Below are positions 45,589 through 53,753 of a stretch of 64,000 nt of DNA, one piece after another. The position numbers and the translations under genes were made by a program. The stretch is from Actibacterium mucosum KCTC 23349 (GTDB lineage: Bacteria > Pseudomonadota > Alphaproteobacteria > Rhodobacterales > Rhodobacteraceae): the NCBI RefSeq assembly GCF_000647975.1, contig NZ_JFKE01000001.1:1-64000 (forward strand), read 5' to 3'. Under the pieces are notes generated by a model. It did no database searches. It was not told the origin of the DNA and was given only the letters and a program-made list of their open reading frames with translations. Positions within the stretch are counted from its first letter, which is position 1. Each line of letters opens with the position of its first letter.

Positions 45589-46086
45589 TCAATCAGCCTG
45601 CATTTCCGCCAGCACCTGGTCGAGAATGGCAAAGCCGGAACCCCAGCCCTTGCTCAGGTTCGACATGGCCTGGGTAAAACAAGCCACCTCGGCCTTGGTT
45701 GCGTCTACGGGCACTTTGCTGAGCCGCAGTTTTGTCTGATCGCCCGCGGCCCTGAATGTTATGGTCACCCGCAAGGTCCGGGGCCAGTCCGGCATCATCA
45801 TGTTGGGTGCAACGTTCCAGTCGGCATCGGCCGAACTGTGCAGCCATTCCAGTCGCGCCTCGGGCTCAACCGCCACGAACTCCATCCGGCTCAGATCGGA
45901 TGTCTCGCCCCATTTCATCTCGTTCAGCCACAAGCCGCCGGGCTGCAATTCAAACCGGTGAATGATCGTGTCTACCCCCGGCCCGTACCAGCGCGCCAGA
46001 AGGTCGGGCGTAGTCCACGCCTTCCACACCAGCGCAAGGGGGGCATCAAATGTGCGGTCCAGAATGTATTCAGGTGTCTCACTCAT
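45589..46086 (-). CDS. SRPBCC (AHSA1-like) domain protein
   Basis: A 165-residue single-domain protein of the START/Bet v1 fold. It has LDRTFDAPLALVWKAWTTPDLLARWYGPG at the start, the AHSA1 hallmark. GGLWLNEMKWG, LEWLHSSADADW and a C-terminal helix KGWGSGFAILDQVLAEM complete it. Such proteins are usually paired with an ArsR-type repressor, as here: its ATG overlaps the repressor's stop region by 8 bp. The ligand is unknown. Confidence 0.87.
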   Translation of the reverse strand: MSETPEYILDRTFDAPLALVWKAWTTPDLLARWYGPGVDTIIHRFELQPGGLWLNEMKWGETSDLSRMEFVAVEPEARLEWLHSSADADWNVAPNMMMPDWPRTLRVTITFRAAGDQTKLRLSKVPVDATKAEVACFTQAMSNLSKGWGSGFAILDQVLAEMQAD

Positions 46087-46432
46087 CTTCGCGGTCCTTT
46101 TGCAATTCGGCCAGCAGGCCGTCGAGTTGGTCGAAACTGGTTGTCCAGAACTGGCTGAAATGGTCGATCCACCCCGCGGCCGCCTTCAGGTTCTCGCCTT
46201 TGATCGTGGCCAACCTGCGTTGTTCATCGACCTCGCGCGCAATCAGCCCGGCGTTTTCCAGCACCTTCAGGTGTCGCGAAATTGCTGGCTGACTGATCGG
46301 GAAGGGTTCAGCGATTTCGTTGACAGACGCCTTGCCCTTGGCCAGTCGCGCCAAAATCGCGCGCCGGGTCGGATCGGACAGGGCCCCGAAGATCGCATCA
46401 AGCCGGGGATTTTCATAACCAAGTGATTCCAT
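46079..46432 (-). CDS. ArsR/SmtB family winged-helix repressor
   Basis: A 117-residue regulator with FGALSDPTRRAILARLAKGKASVNEIAEPF, the recognition helix region ISQPAISRHLKVLENAGLI, and the wing REVDEQRRLATI. The cysteines of metal-sensing ArsR proteins are absent, so it belongs to the non-metal subgroup coupled with SRPBCC partners. It probably controls its own two-gene operon through the inverted repeats at 46431-46455 (inference). Divergent from smpB. Confidence 0.9.
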   Translation of the reverse strand: MESLGYENPRLDAIFGALSDPTRRAILARLAKGKASVNEIAEPFPISQPAISRHLKVLENAGLIAREVDEQRRLATIKGENLKAAAGWIDHFSQFWTTSFDQLDGLLAELQKDREDE

Positions 46433-46455
46433 AACAGGAACGTTATATACATAAC
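46431..46455. promoter_or_regulatory. Putative operator of the ArsR-SRPBCC pair
   Basis: ATAAC-N6-GTTAT (46431-46446) overlaps the repressor start codon, and GTTAT-ATAC-ATAAC (46442-46455) follows, sharing the central GTTAT. Three alternating half-sites of ATAAC/GTTAT lie about 10 bp apart, as expected for a dimeric winged-helix repressor. The stretch is AT-rich and could also contain the promoter. Confidence 0.55.
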
Positions 46456-46509
46456 AAACCGAGTCAACACCTTTCCCCCAGGGGCGTGATCCCCTATATC
46501 GCCTCCACC

Positions 46510-46986
46510 ATGGCCAAACCGAAGACAGACCCGAACTATAAGGTGATCGCTGAAAACCGGCGCGCCCGATATGATTACGCCATCGAGGACGACCTCGAAT
46601 GTGGCGTGGTTCTGCTTGGGTCCGAGGTGAAGTCGCTTCGCGTGGGCCAGTCCAACATCGCTGAAAGCTATGCCAATGTCGAAGATGGCGAGCTGTGGCT
46701 GATCAACAGCTATATCGCGCCCTACGAGCAGGCCAAAACCTTTGGCCACGAAGAACGGCGCAAACGTAAGCTGTTGGTTTCCAAAAAGGAATTGGCCAAT
46801 CTGTGGGCCGATACCCAGCGCAAGGGGATGACCCTTGTCCCACTGGTGATGTATTTCAACCACAAGGGTCAGGTGAAGCTGAAGATCGGCATCGCCAAGG
46901 GTAAGAAGAATGTCGACAAACGCGCAACCGAGGCCAAGCGCGATTGGAGCCGGCAGAAACAACGCCTGTTGCGCCACGGGGAATAA
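46510..46986 (+). CDS. smpB: SsrA-binding protein SmpB
   Basis: Partner of tmRNA in trans-translation. The 158-residue protein starts [20 protein letters not shown]. It has the signature [27 protein letters not shown], then [24 protein letters not shown], and a basic tail [22 protein letters not shown]. The ATG at 46510 is chosen over 46486. No ssrA gene is visible in the window. Confidence 0.96.
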   Translation: MAKPKTDPNYKVIAENRRARYDYAIEDDLECGVVLLGSEVKSLRVGQSNIAESYANVEDGELWLINSYIAPYEQAKTFGHEERRKRKLLVSKKELANLWADTQRKGMTLVPLVMYFNHKGQVKLKIGIAKGKKNVDKRATEAKRDWSRQKQRLLRHGE

Positions 46987-47064
46987 CCCGGCCCGATTCC
47001 CACCGAAATCGACAGTGTATTGTGCTCTAAGCAGCCCACTAAGAACAACAAAGTGGGAAGGCGT

Positions 47065-47340
47065 ATGGAACTTATTATCTCTTTGCTGGCCGGAGCGGTC
47101 GGCGGTAATGCGGCCGGTCGTGCCATAAAATCGATCGACCAAGGGGCATTGATCAACTCGATCGCCGGCGTGGTCGGCGGCGGCATCGGTGGCCAGTTGC
47201 TGAGCATGGTCGGCGCCGGTGCATTGGCCGGTGGCGGCACAGACGTGATGGGGATCATCGGTCAGGTTGCCTCGGGCGGTGTCGGCGGCGGTGTTGTTCT
47301 GGCCATTGTCAGCGCATTGCGTAAAATCCTGGCGAAGTAA
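47065..47340 (+). CDS. Small glycine-rich hydrophobic protein, 91 aa, unknown function
   Basis: Not assigned to a named family. The protein is MELIISLLAGAVGGNAAGRA followed by repeated glycine-patterned stretches: INSIAGVVGGGIGGQLLSM, VGAGALAGGG, and ASGGVGGGVVLAIVSAL. The GxxxG spacing suggests glycine-zipper helices that insert into or pack on a membrane. GGAAGG precedes the ATG at 47065, and an upstream in-frame start at 47020 is less likely. A strong hairpin ends the gene. Similar short proteins occur in related bacteria from memory. Confidence 0.72.
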   Translation: MELIISLLAGAVGGNAAGRAIKSIDQGALINSIAGVVGGGIGGQLLSMVGAGALAGGGTDVMGIIGQVASGGVGGGVVLAIVSALRKILAK

Positions 47341-47348
47341 CCCGCCGC

Positions 47349-47379
47349 GACAAGGCCGCGCAGTGCGCGTGGCCTTGTC
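47349..47379 (+). terminator. Hairpin after the small glycine-rich protein gene
   Basis: GACAAGGCC (47349-47357) pairs with GGCCTTGTC (47371-47379). Inside, GCGC (47358-47361) pairs with GCGC (47365-47368) around AGT, leaving a GT bulge. It follows the stop by 8 bp; AGTTCT follows, a weak T content. Confidence 0.6.
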
Positions 47380-47429
47380 AGTTCTGGGGCCGCGTTCTAA
47401 GACGGAATGAACCAGACGCGGAGACCCAA

Positions 47430-48287
47430 ATGCATCAGGACGATCCCAAAACACTTGTATCCACGGATTGGCTTGCGGCCCACCTAAAGGACCCGGATCT
47501 GCGGATCTTTGACGCCTCGTGGCATATGCCCGCATCTGGCCGCGACGGGGCCGCCGAGTTTGAACAACGCCACATCCCCGGCGCACGTTTCTTTGACATC
47601 GACGAAATCTCGGACAGCCGCTCGGCCCTGCCGCACACTGTACCGCCGGTCGAGAAATTCATGAGCCGCATGCGCGCCCTTGGTGTGGGTGACGGTCACC
47701 AGGTGGTGGTCTATGACAGCCACGGCCTGTTTTCCGCCGCCCGTGTTTGGTGGCTGTTCCGTCTGATGGGCAAAACCGACATCGCGGTGCTGGATGGTGG
47801 TTTGCCGAAATGGCTGGCCGATGGCCACCCGGTGGACGACCTGCCACCCGTGATCCGCGACCGCCACATGACCGTGTCGCGCCAGGCAAACCTGATCAAG
47901 GATGTCACGCAAGTCGCGGCGGCGTCGAAGCTGGGCGATTACGAGATCCTCGATGCGCGTGCTGCCGAACGCTTTCGCGGCGACGTCCCGGAACCGCGCC
48001 CGGGTCTGCGTGCCGGGCATATCCCCAACGCGCGCAATATTCCGTTTGGCACATTGCTGAACGATGACGGCACGATGAAGTCACCGGACGACCTGCGCGC
48101 GGTGATCGAAACTGCGGGCACTGATCTGTCCAAACCGGTGATCACCAGCTGTGGGTCGGGCGTCACTGCGGCCATTATCAACCTGGCGCTGGAACGTATT
48201 GGCCACCGGCATCACGCCCTGTATGACGGTTCCTGGACCGAGTGGGGCATGTATGATGATCTGAACGTGGCAACCGGAGAGGTCTGA
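47430..48287 (+). CDS. sseA: 3-mercaptopyruvate sulfurtransferase (rhodanese family)
   Basis: Transfers sulfane sulfur from mercaptopyruvate to thiol acceptors or cyanide. The 285-residue protein has two rhodanese domains. The N-terminal, inactive one has FDASWHMPASGRDG and RHIPGARFFDIDEISD. The C-terminal one has the active-site loop TSCGSGVTA, whose CG[S/T]GVTA form is typical of mercaptopyruvate enzymes rather than thiosulfate rhodaneses. Its stop overlaps the tyrB ATG (TGATG). Confidence 0.93.
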   Translation: MHQDDPKTLVSTDWLAAHLKDPDLRIFDASWHMPASGRDGAAEFEQRHIPGARFFDIDEISDSRSALPHTVPPVEKFMSRMRALGVGDGHQVVVYDSHGLFSAARVWWLFRLMGKTDIAVLDGGLPKWLADGHPVDDLPPVIRDRHMTVSRQANLIKDVTQVAAASKLGDYEILDARAAERFRGDVPEPRPGLRAGHIPNARNIPFGTLLNDDGTMKSPDDLRAVIETAGTDLSKPVITSCGSGVTAAIINLALERIGHRHHALYDGSWTEWGMYDDLNVATGEV

Positions 48288-49471
48288 TGTTCGACCAACT
48301 GACACAGCAACCCAAGGACAAGATCCTTGCCCTGATGCAGCAATTCCGCGAAGACCCGCGCCCCGGCAAGATCGACCTTGGCGTCGGTGTTTACCGCAAT
48401 GCCGAAGGTGTCACGCCGGTGATGCGCGCCATTCGCGCGGCCGGGGCCCAATGGCAGCAGGACGAAACCACCAAGGCCTATACGTCGCTGGCCGGTGATG
48501 CGCAGTTTCTGGACGGAATGTGCGACCTGATCCTTGCCGACACCGCACCCAGGGACCGGATGGCCAGCGTGGCCACCGTGGGCGGTACCGGCGCGATCCA
48601 CCAGGCGCTGGAACTGATCAAATCCGCGAACCCTGCGGCACGGGTGTGGCTGTCAAACCCCACATGGCCCAACCACCCGGCGATCCTGCGCCATGTTGGC
48701 CTGCAAGCGGCCGAGTACCGCTATTTCGACAACGAAAGCCGCGCGGTGGATTTTGGCGCCATGATGACCGACCTGCAGGGTCTGGCCGCGGGTGACGTGG
48801 TGCTTTTGCATGGCTGCTGCCACAACCCCACGGGTGCCAACCTGACAATGCCGGAATGGACCGAACTGGCCGGGCTTTTGCTGTCCAAAGGCGCCATCCC
48901 GCTGATCGACATCGCCTATCAGGGCTTTGGCGACGGGCTGGACGAGGACGCGGCGCCGACCCGGATGCTGGCCGGAAAACTGCCCGAGATGCTGATCGCG
49001 GCAAGCTGTTCGAAAAATTTCGGCGTGTATCGCGACCGGGCCGGCATCCTGATGACCATCTGCGCCAGCTCTGCCGACGCCGCGCTAGCGCAAAACAACC
49101 TCGCAACGCTGAACCGGCTGAACTATTCCTTCCCGCCCGATCACGGTGCGCGGCTGGTGGGTCTGATCCTTTCCGACCCCACCCTGCGCGCGGATTGGCA
49201 GGCCGAACTGGAAGAGGTCCGCAACGGCATGCTGACCCTGCGCACGCAGCTGGCCGATGCTTTGCAGATCGAAACCGGCTCCAACCGCTTCGGCTTCCTT
49301 GCCCAGCATCGCGGCATGTTCTCACGCCTTGGCGCCACACCGGAACAAATCGAAACGCTGCGCGACACACATGCAATCTATATCATCGGCGACAGCCGCA
49401 TGAACATCGCGGGGCTGAACGCCGAAACCGTGCCGCTGCTGGCCTCGGCCATCGCCAGGGCCGGCATCTGA
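48287..49471 (+). CDS. tyrB: Aromatic amino acid aminotransferase
   Basis: PLP-dependent class I transaminase for aromatic and dicarboxylic amino acids. The 394-residue protein starts MFDQLTQQPKDKILALMQQF. It has KIDLGVGVYRNAEGVTPVM, LHGCCHNPTGANLTMPEW, and the Schiff-base Lys in AASCSKNFGVYRDR; RMNIAGLN near the end has the carboxylate-binding Arg. The pattern follows TyrB/AspC subgroup Ib-gamma. Coupled to sseA, suggesting a shared role in cysteine/mercaptopyruvate turnover since transaminases can make mercaptopyruvate (inference). Confidence 0.92.
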   Translation: MFDQLTQQPKDKILALMQQFREDPRPGKIDLGVGVYRNAEGVTPVMRAIRAAGAQWQQDETTKAYTSLAGDAQFLDGMCDLILADTAPRDRMASVATVGGTGAIHQALELIKSANPAARVWLSNPTWPNHPAILRHVGLQAAEYRYFDNESRAVDFGAMMTDLQGLAAGDVVLLHGCCHNPTGANLTMPEWTELAGLLLSKGAIPLIDIAYQGFGDGLDEDAAPTRMLAGKLPEMLIAASCSKNFGVYRDRAGILMTICASSADAALAQNNLATLNRLNYSFPPDHGARLVGLILSDPTLRADWQAELEEVRNGMLTLRTQLADALQIETGSNRFGFLAQHRGMFSRLGATPEQIETLRDTHAIYIIGDSRMNIAGLNAETVPLLASAIARAGI

Positions 49472-49545
49472 ATCGAGACACCTCAACGCAGGTCCCCTCC
49501 CCCGGACGGGGGGAGGGACAGGGTGGGGGTCGATGAGACAGCAAC

Positions 49546-49567
49546 AAGCGCGCCGCAAGGCGCGCTT
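49546..49567 (+). terminator. Rho-independent terminator of tyrB with GCAA tetraloop
   Basis: AAGCGCGCC (49546-49554) and GGCGCGCTT (49559-49567) pair perfectly around GCAA, followed by TCCTTTTT. This is the best intrinsic terminator of the recurrent GCGCC-GCAA-GGCGC type. Confidence 0.85.
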
Positions 49568-49595
49568 TCCTTTTTGCAACATCGCAATAAAGAAA

Positions 49596-49615
49596 CCCGG
49601 GCGCGAACGCCCGGG
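49596..49615 (-). terminator. Rho-independent terminator of amtB with TTCG tetraloop
   Basis: On the minus strand CCCGGGCG and CGCCCGGG pair around TTCG, followed by TTTCTTTATTGC. It begins about 31 bp after the amtB stop. UUCG is the most stable tetraloop class. Confidence 0.85.
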
Positions 49616-49646
49616 CAGTTTGTCGTAGGACTGACAGGAAGGGACG

Positions 49647-50981
49647 TCAGCCCTTCGAGAATTCGGGGTAAGCTTCCATACCCAGTTCAGCCATATCCAG
49701 ACCGGTGATCTCGTCCTCTTCGCTGACGCGGATACCCATGGTCACTTTCAGGATGAACCAAACGATGGTCGACATCACGATGGTCGCCAGACCGATCACG
49801 ACGATACCGTACAGCTGCGCGCCCAGCGACGCGTCACCATTGGTGAAGACAACCGCGATGGTGCCCCAGATACCGGCAATCAGGTGCACCGGGATGGCGC
49901 CCACAACGTCGTCGATCTTCAGCTTGTCCAGCATCGGAACCGCGAAGACCACGATCACACCGCCCACGGCACCGATCAGGGTGGCCGCACCCAGCGACGG
50001 GGTCAGCGGTTCGGCGGTGATCGACACCAGACCGGCCAGTGCGCCGTTCAGAACCATGGTCAGGTCAGGCTTCTTGTACAGAACCTGTGTCAGGATCAGC
50101 GCGGCAACGGCACCACCAGCAGCAGCGGCGTTGGTGTTCGAGAAGATGCGGCTGATGTCAGCCATATCGCCGATCGAGCCCATGGCCAGCTGCGAGCCGC
50201 CATTGAAGCCGAACCAACCCAGCCACAGGATGAACGTACCCAGTGTTGCCAGGGCCAGGTTCGAACCCGGCATCGGAACGGTTTTGCCGTCCTTGTACTT
50301 GCCCAGACGCGGGCCAAGGATGATGGCACCTGTCAGAGCCGCCCAGCCACCGACCGAGTGTACAATGGTCGAACCAGCAAAGTCCGAGAAGCCAGCTTCG
50401 CCTACAAAGCCACCACCCCAGGTCCACGATGCGGTCAGCGGGTAGATGAAACCGGTCAGTACGACCACGAAGATCAGGAAGGGCCACAGTTTGATGCGCT
50501 CGGCCACAGTACCCGAAACGATCGAAGCGGTCGCCGCACAGAACATCAGCTGGAAGAAATAGTCCGAGCCGGTCGATGCATACGAATAGTCGTCAACCGC
50601 ATCAGCGCCAACGCCAACAGCTTCCAGAACGCCAACAGCCGGGAACAGGTTCGAGAACACGCCTTCAATGGCCCAGTCACCCAGCGGGTACATCAGGTTA
50701 TAGCCGATCAGGTAGTAAAAGATTGCAGCCAGCGAGAACAGCGCGATGTTTTTGGTCAGCTGCATGGCAACGTTTTTGCCGCGCACCAGGCCGGCTTCCA
50801 GCATGGCAAAACCGGCTGCCATCCAGAACACCAGGAAACCACCGATCAGGAACAGCAGCGAGTTCAGGATCCACACCACATCCGTCGGAACAGCGGCGGG
50901 AACCTCGGCCTCCTGGGCGAAGCCCAGCGAAGGCAGCGCAACGGTGGCCGCTGCAGCAAGGAGGAGTTTATTCAGTTTCAT
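49647..50981 (-). CDS. amtB: Ammonium transporter AmtB
   Basis: Inner-membrane ammonium channel. The 444-residue protein has a signal-like N-terminus (MKLNKLLLAAAATVALPSLGFAQ) and 11 membrane segments. It has the pore and signature stretches FAGSTIVHSVGGWAALTGAI and FILWLGWFGFNGGS. Conserved histidines are in STIVHSVGG and IPVHLIAGIWG. A C-terminal tail (MGIRVSEEDEITGLDMAELGMEAYPEF) is the PII-binding type. It follows glnK by 34 bp. An in-frame extension upstream to 51137 runs into glnK and is rejected. Confidence 0.96.
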   Translation of the reverse strand: MKLNKLLLAAAATVALPSLGFAQEAEVPAAVPTDVVWILNSLLFLIGGFLVFWMAAGFAMLEAGLVRGKNVAMQLTKNIALFSLAAIFYYLIGYNLMYPLGDWAIEGVFSNLFPAVGVLEAVGVGADAVDDYSYASTGSDYFFQLMFCAATASIVSGTVAERIKLWPFLIFVVVLTGFIYPLTASWTWGGGFVGEAGFSDFAGSTIVHSVGGWAALTGAIILGPRLGKYKDGKTVPMPGSNLALATLGTFILWLGWFGFNGGSQLAMGSIGDMADISRIFSNTNAAAAGGAVAALILTQVLYKKPDLTMVLNGALAGLVSITAEPLTPSLGAATLIGAVGGVIVVFAVPMLDKLKIDDVVGAIPVHLIAGIWGTIAVVFTNGDASLGAQLYGIVVIGLATIVMSTIVWFILKVTMGIRVSEEDEITGLDMAELGMEAYPEFSKG

Positions 50982-51015
50982 CGGAAAAAATGTCCCTTTT
51001 TCGTCTGGTTTGCGC

Positions 51016-51354
51016 TTACAGCGCGTCTTCGTTGGTTTCGCCGGTCCGCACGCGAACAGCTTGTGCGACGTCCAGCACAAAGATCTTGCCGTCGCCGATC
51101 TTGTCAGTTTTTGCGGTGGTGGTGATGGTCTCGACAACCTGGTCAGCCATGGCTGCGCTTACGACAACCTCCAGCTTGACCTTGGGTACGAAATTAACTG
51201 CGTACTCAGCACCACGGTAAATTTCGGTATGCCCCGATTGCGAGCCAAACCCCTTGATTTCGGTTACCATCATGCCGCGTACACCGATGGCGGTCAGGGC
51301 TTCCCGAACCTCCTCCAGCTTGAACGGCTTGATTGCAGCAATAATCAGTTTCAC
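51016..51354 (-). CDS. glnK: Nitrogen regulatory protein PII (GlnK)
   Basis: Trimeric signal protein that reads 2-oxoglutarate and ATP/ADP and blocks AmtB. The 112-residue protein begins MKLIIAAIKPFKLEEVREAL from a GTG at 51354. The T-loop Tyr51, the uridylylation site, is in RGAEYAVNF. IGDGKIFVLDVAQAVRVRTGE is the C-terminal signature. GGAAGGGC precedes the GTG by about 6 nt. Gene order glnK-amtB is classic. Upstream sequence likely contains nitrogen-regulated promoter elements (see findings). Confidence 0.96.
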   Translation of the reverse strand: MKLIIAAIKPFKLEEVREALTAIGVRGMMVTEIKGFGSQSGHTEIYRGAEYAVNFVPKVKLEVVVSAAMADQVVETITTTAKTDKIGDGKIFVLDVAQAVRVRTGETNEDAL

Positions 51355-51614
51355 GTCTTCGCCCTTCCGTTTGGCAGGTCTCCCTGCAAGGATTTGTGGC
51401 GTCAGAAGGGCGGCTAAAAACGGGGCGTTCAAGGAATTGGGTAACGGTTCCGTAACGGGTCACCCCCCAAAACGCACAATTTTTGCACAATTTGCAGGCA
51501 CCGGTTAATTTTTAAGCAAAAAATGAATCTCGACGTCGGCGGATATTCGCCTCCACTTTCGATTCCCCAACAGCTAAACTGTTAAAAAAAGAGCAGCACG
51601 AGTACCCCAAACCC
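51355..51614. promoter_or_regulatory. Divergent glnK / PBP promoter region
   Basis: GCACAATTT occurs at 51474-51482 and 51485-51493 (11-bp spacing). GTAACGG-TT-CCGTAAC (51441-51456) is a near-perfect inverted repeat with one mismatched pair. AACAG-CTAAA-CTGTT (51569-51583) lies close to the PBP start, before a run of seven A. No sigma-54 -24/-12 pair is obvious, consistent with NtrC acting through other sigma factors in this group. Confidence 0.4.
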
Positions 51615-53738
51615 ATGGCAGGGACAGGCAGAAAAAAACCGCCATTGGCGGCGCCAAAGCGTCGCGCAAAGGCGGCACCCGCGAAAAGACGCAAGAGCCG
51701 TAAGAAACCCGCACGCACTGGCGTGGTCGGGTTCTTTGGGCGGCTTCTGCGTTGGTTCCTGCGCCTGATCTGGAAAATCACCAGCCGCTTTGCCATGGTC
51801 TGTGCGCTGATCCTTGCGCTGTGGGTGGCCTATTTCTATGTCGCCTTGCCGGATGTGACCGCCCTGGTGGATGCGCGTACGCGCGGTTCGGTTACTCTGC
51901 TGGATCGGGACGGCAAGGTCTTTGCGTGGCGCGGCGACCAGTTCGGCGGCATGATCGATGCCGCGACCACCGCCCCGCAACTGCGCGAAGCAGTGATTGC
52001 CACGGAAGACAAGCGGTTCAATTGGCACCCCGGCATTGACCCGCGCGGTATCGCCAGCGCCATCCGCATCAACCTGCGCGAAGGGCGCGGGCCGCTGTCG
52101 GGCAATGGCGGGTCCACGATCACGCAACAAACGGCCAAGCTGTTGTGCCTTGGCGTGGCCTATGACCCCGACACCTGGGAGACCGAGGCCAAGTACGAGG
52201 CCGACTGTCGCCGCACCACCCTGTGGCGCAAAGCCAAAGAGGCGGTATACGCCCTGGCGATGGAGGCGCGGTATTCCAAGGACGAGATCCTGACGATCTA
52301 TCTGAACCGCGCCTATCTGGGGGCAGGCGCCCGTGGGTTCGAGGCCGCCGCCCAGCGCTATTTCGGCAAAAGTGCCAATGATGTTTCGGTGTCCGAGGCC
52401 GCGATGCTGGCCGGATTGCTGAAAGCACCGACCACCTATGCCCCGACCAACAGCCTGACCCGCGCGCAGGAACGCGCCAACCTGATTGTCGGGCTGATGC
52501 AGGATCAGGGCTATCTTTCCGCGCGCGAGGCCGAGGCCGCCCGCGCCAATCCCGCGCAGCTGAGCGCGGCTGCTGCCGCCCGCGCAGGGGGCTATTTCGC
52601 AGATTGGGTTCTGGAGGAAACACCCGATTTCTTTGGCTCGGACACGACCGAGGATGTGATCATCCGTTCCACCCTTGATCAGCGCATGCAAAAGGCCGCC
52701 GAAGAGGCGTTGGCCTATGTGTTTGAAAACAAGGTGCGCGAGGGTTCCAAGGCGCAGGCCGCGATCGTGGTCATGTCCGCCGATGGTGCGGTGCGCGCCA
52801 TGGTTGGCGGCCGTCAGACCAAGGTTTCGGGCGCGTTTAACCGGGCGACGATGGCCCTGCGGCAGACCGGATCGGCGTTCAAACCGTTTGTATACGCCGC
52901 CGCGATGGACCTGGGCTTTACCCCCAACGCCACCGTGGTGGACGAGCCTTGGTGTATTAACGTGCCAGGATCGGGTCAGTATTGCCCCAAGAACTATACC
53001 AAGGAGTTTCAGGGCCGCGTCACTCTGGTGGATGCGCTGGCCAAGTCCTTGAACGTGCCCGCGGTGCGCGTGTCGGAATCGGTGGGTCGAGAGACGGTGC
53101 AGGCGATCGCGTCGCAATTCGGCATCGAAAGCGAACTGGCACAGGGCCCGGCGATTGCGCTGGGGGCGTCCGAATCGACGCTGATCGAGATGACAGGGGC
53201 CTATGCCGGTATCCTGAACGGGGGGCGCGCGGTGATCCCTTACGGGCTGATTGACCTGCGGCTGCAGGGCGACAAAGACCCGTTCATCACGCAAACCGGC
53301 GGGTTTCAGGAACGGGTGATTACAGATCAGGCCGCCGAAAGCCTGACCTATATGATGAACCAGGTGGTCGAACGTGGCACCGGTGGACGGGCAAAACTGC
53401 CGGGATGGCAGGTGGCAGGCAAAACCGGCACCACGCAGGCGGCGCGGGATGCGTGGTTCATCGGGTTCACGGCCGATTACGTGGCGGGTGTGTGGATGGG
53501 GTATGACGACAATACCCCGCTGACCGGGGTAACCGGTGGGGGCCTGCCTGCCGAGATCTGGCACGAGACCATGGTGCGGGTGCATGAAGGGCTGAGCCCC
53601 AGCCCGTTGCCAATGTTAGTGCCGGCACCTGTTCGCGCCGATCCCGTGCCCCAACGCGAGGCCCCGAAACGGCAACAGGACACGGCCGAGCGTGTCCTGC
53701 TGGAAGTTCTCAAGAATATCCTTGGCGACGGGCGATAA
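51615..53738 (+). CDS. Class A penicillin-binding protein (transglycosylase/transpeptidase, PBP1 type)
   Basis: Bifunctional peptidoglycan synthase. The 707-residue protein has a very basic cytoplasmic N-terminus (about 50 residues of Lys/Arg/Pro), then one membrane anchor at about residues 59-78. The GT51 domain has the catalytic Glu131 in VIATEDKRFNWHPGID, then GGSTITQQTAK and AYLGAGARGFEAAAQRYF. The transpeptidase domain carries the SxxK motif with Ser420 in RQTGSAFKPFVY (SAFK rather than the more usual STFK), and GKTGTTQ near residue 600. Divergent from glnK; convergent to mlaC. Confidence 0.93.
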   Translation: MAGTGRKKPPLAAPKRRAKAAPAKRRKSRKKPARTGVVGFFGRLLRWFLRLIWKITSRFAMVCALILALWVAYFYVALPDVTALVDARTRGSVTLLDRDGKVFAWRGDQFGGMIDAATTAPQLREAVIATEDKRFNWHPGIDPRGIASAIRINLREGRGPLSGNGGSTITQQTAKLLCLGVAYDPDTWETEAKYEADCRRTTLWRKAKEAVYALAMEARYSKDEILTIYLNRAYLGAGARGFEAAAQRYFGKSANDVSVSEAAMLAGLLKAPTTYAPTNSLTRAQERANLIVGLMQDQGYLSAREAEAARANPAQLSAAAAARAGGYFADWVLEETPDFFGSDTTEDVIIRSTLDQRMQKAAEEALAYVFENKVREGSKAQAAIVVMSADGAVRAMVGGRQTKVSGAFNRATMALRQTGSAFKPFVYAAAMDLGFTPNATVVDEPWCINVPGSGQYCPKNYTKEFQGRVTLVDALAKSLNVPAVRVSESVGRETVQAIASQFGIESELAQGPAIALGASESTLIEMTGAYAGILNGGRAVIPYGLIDLRLQGDKDPFITQTGGFQERVITDQAAESLTYMMNQVVERGTGGRAKLPGWQVAGKTGTTQAARDAWFIGFTADYVAGVWMGYDDNTPLTGVTGGGLPAEIWHETMVRVHEGLSPSPLPMLVPAPVRADPVPQREAPKRQQDTAERVLLEVLKNILGDGR

Positions 53739-53753
53739 GGCGCGCTTGAACCG

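Noticed and set aside
51355-51432. Extended N-terminus for GlnK
   Set aside because: PII proteins start at MKLIIAAIKPF; the GTG at 51354 has a good ribosome binding site and gives Tyr51 its canonical number.
51582-53585. 667-codon open frame on the minus strand
   Set aside because: Antisense shadow of the class A PBP gene, whose catalytic motifs are all on the plus strand.
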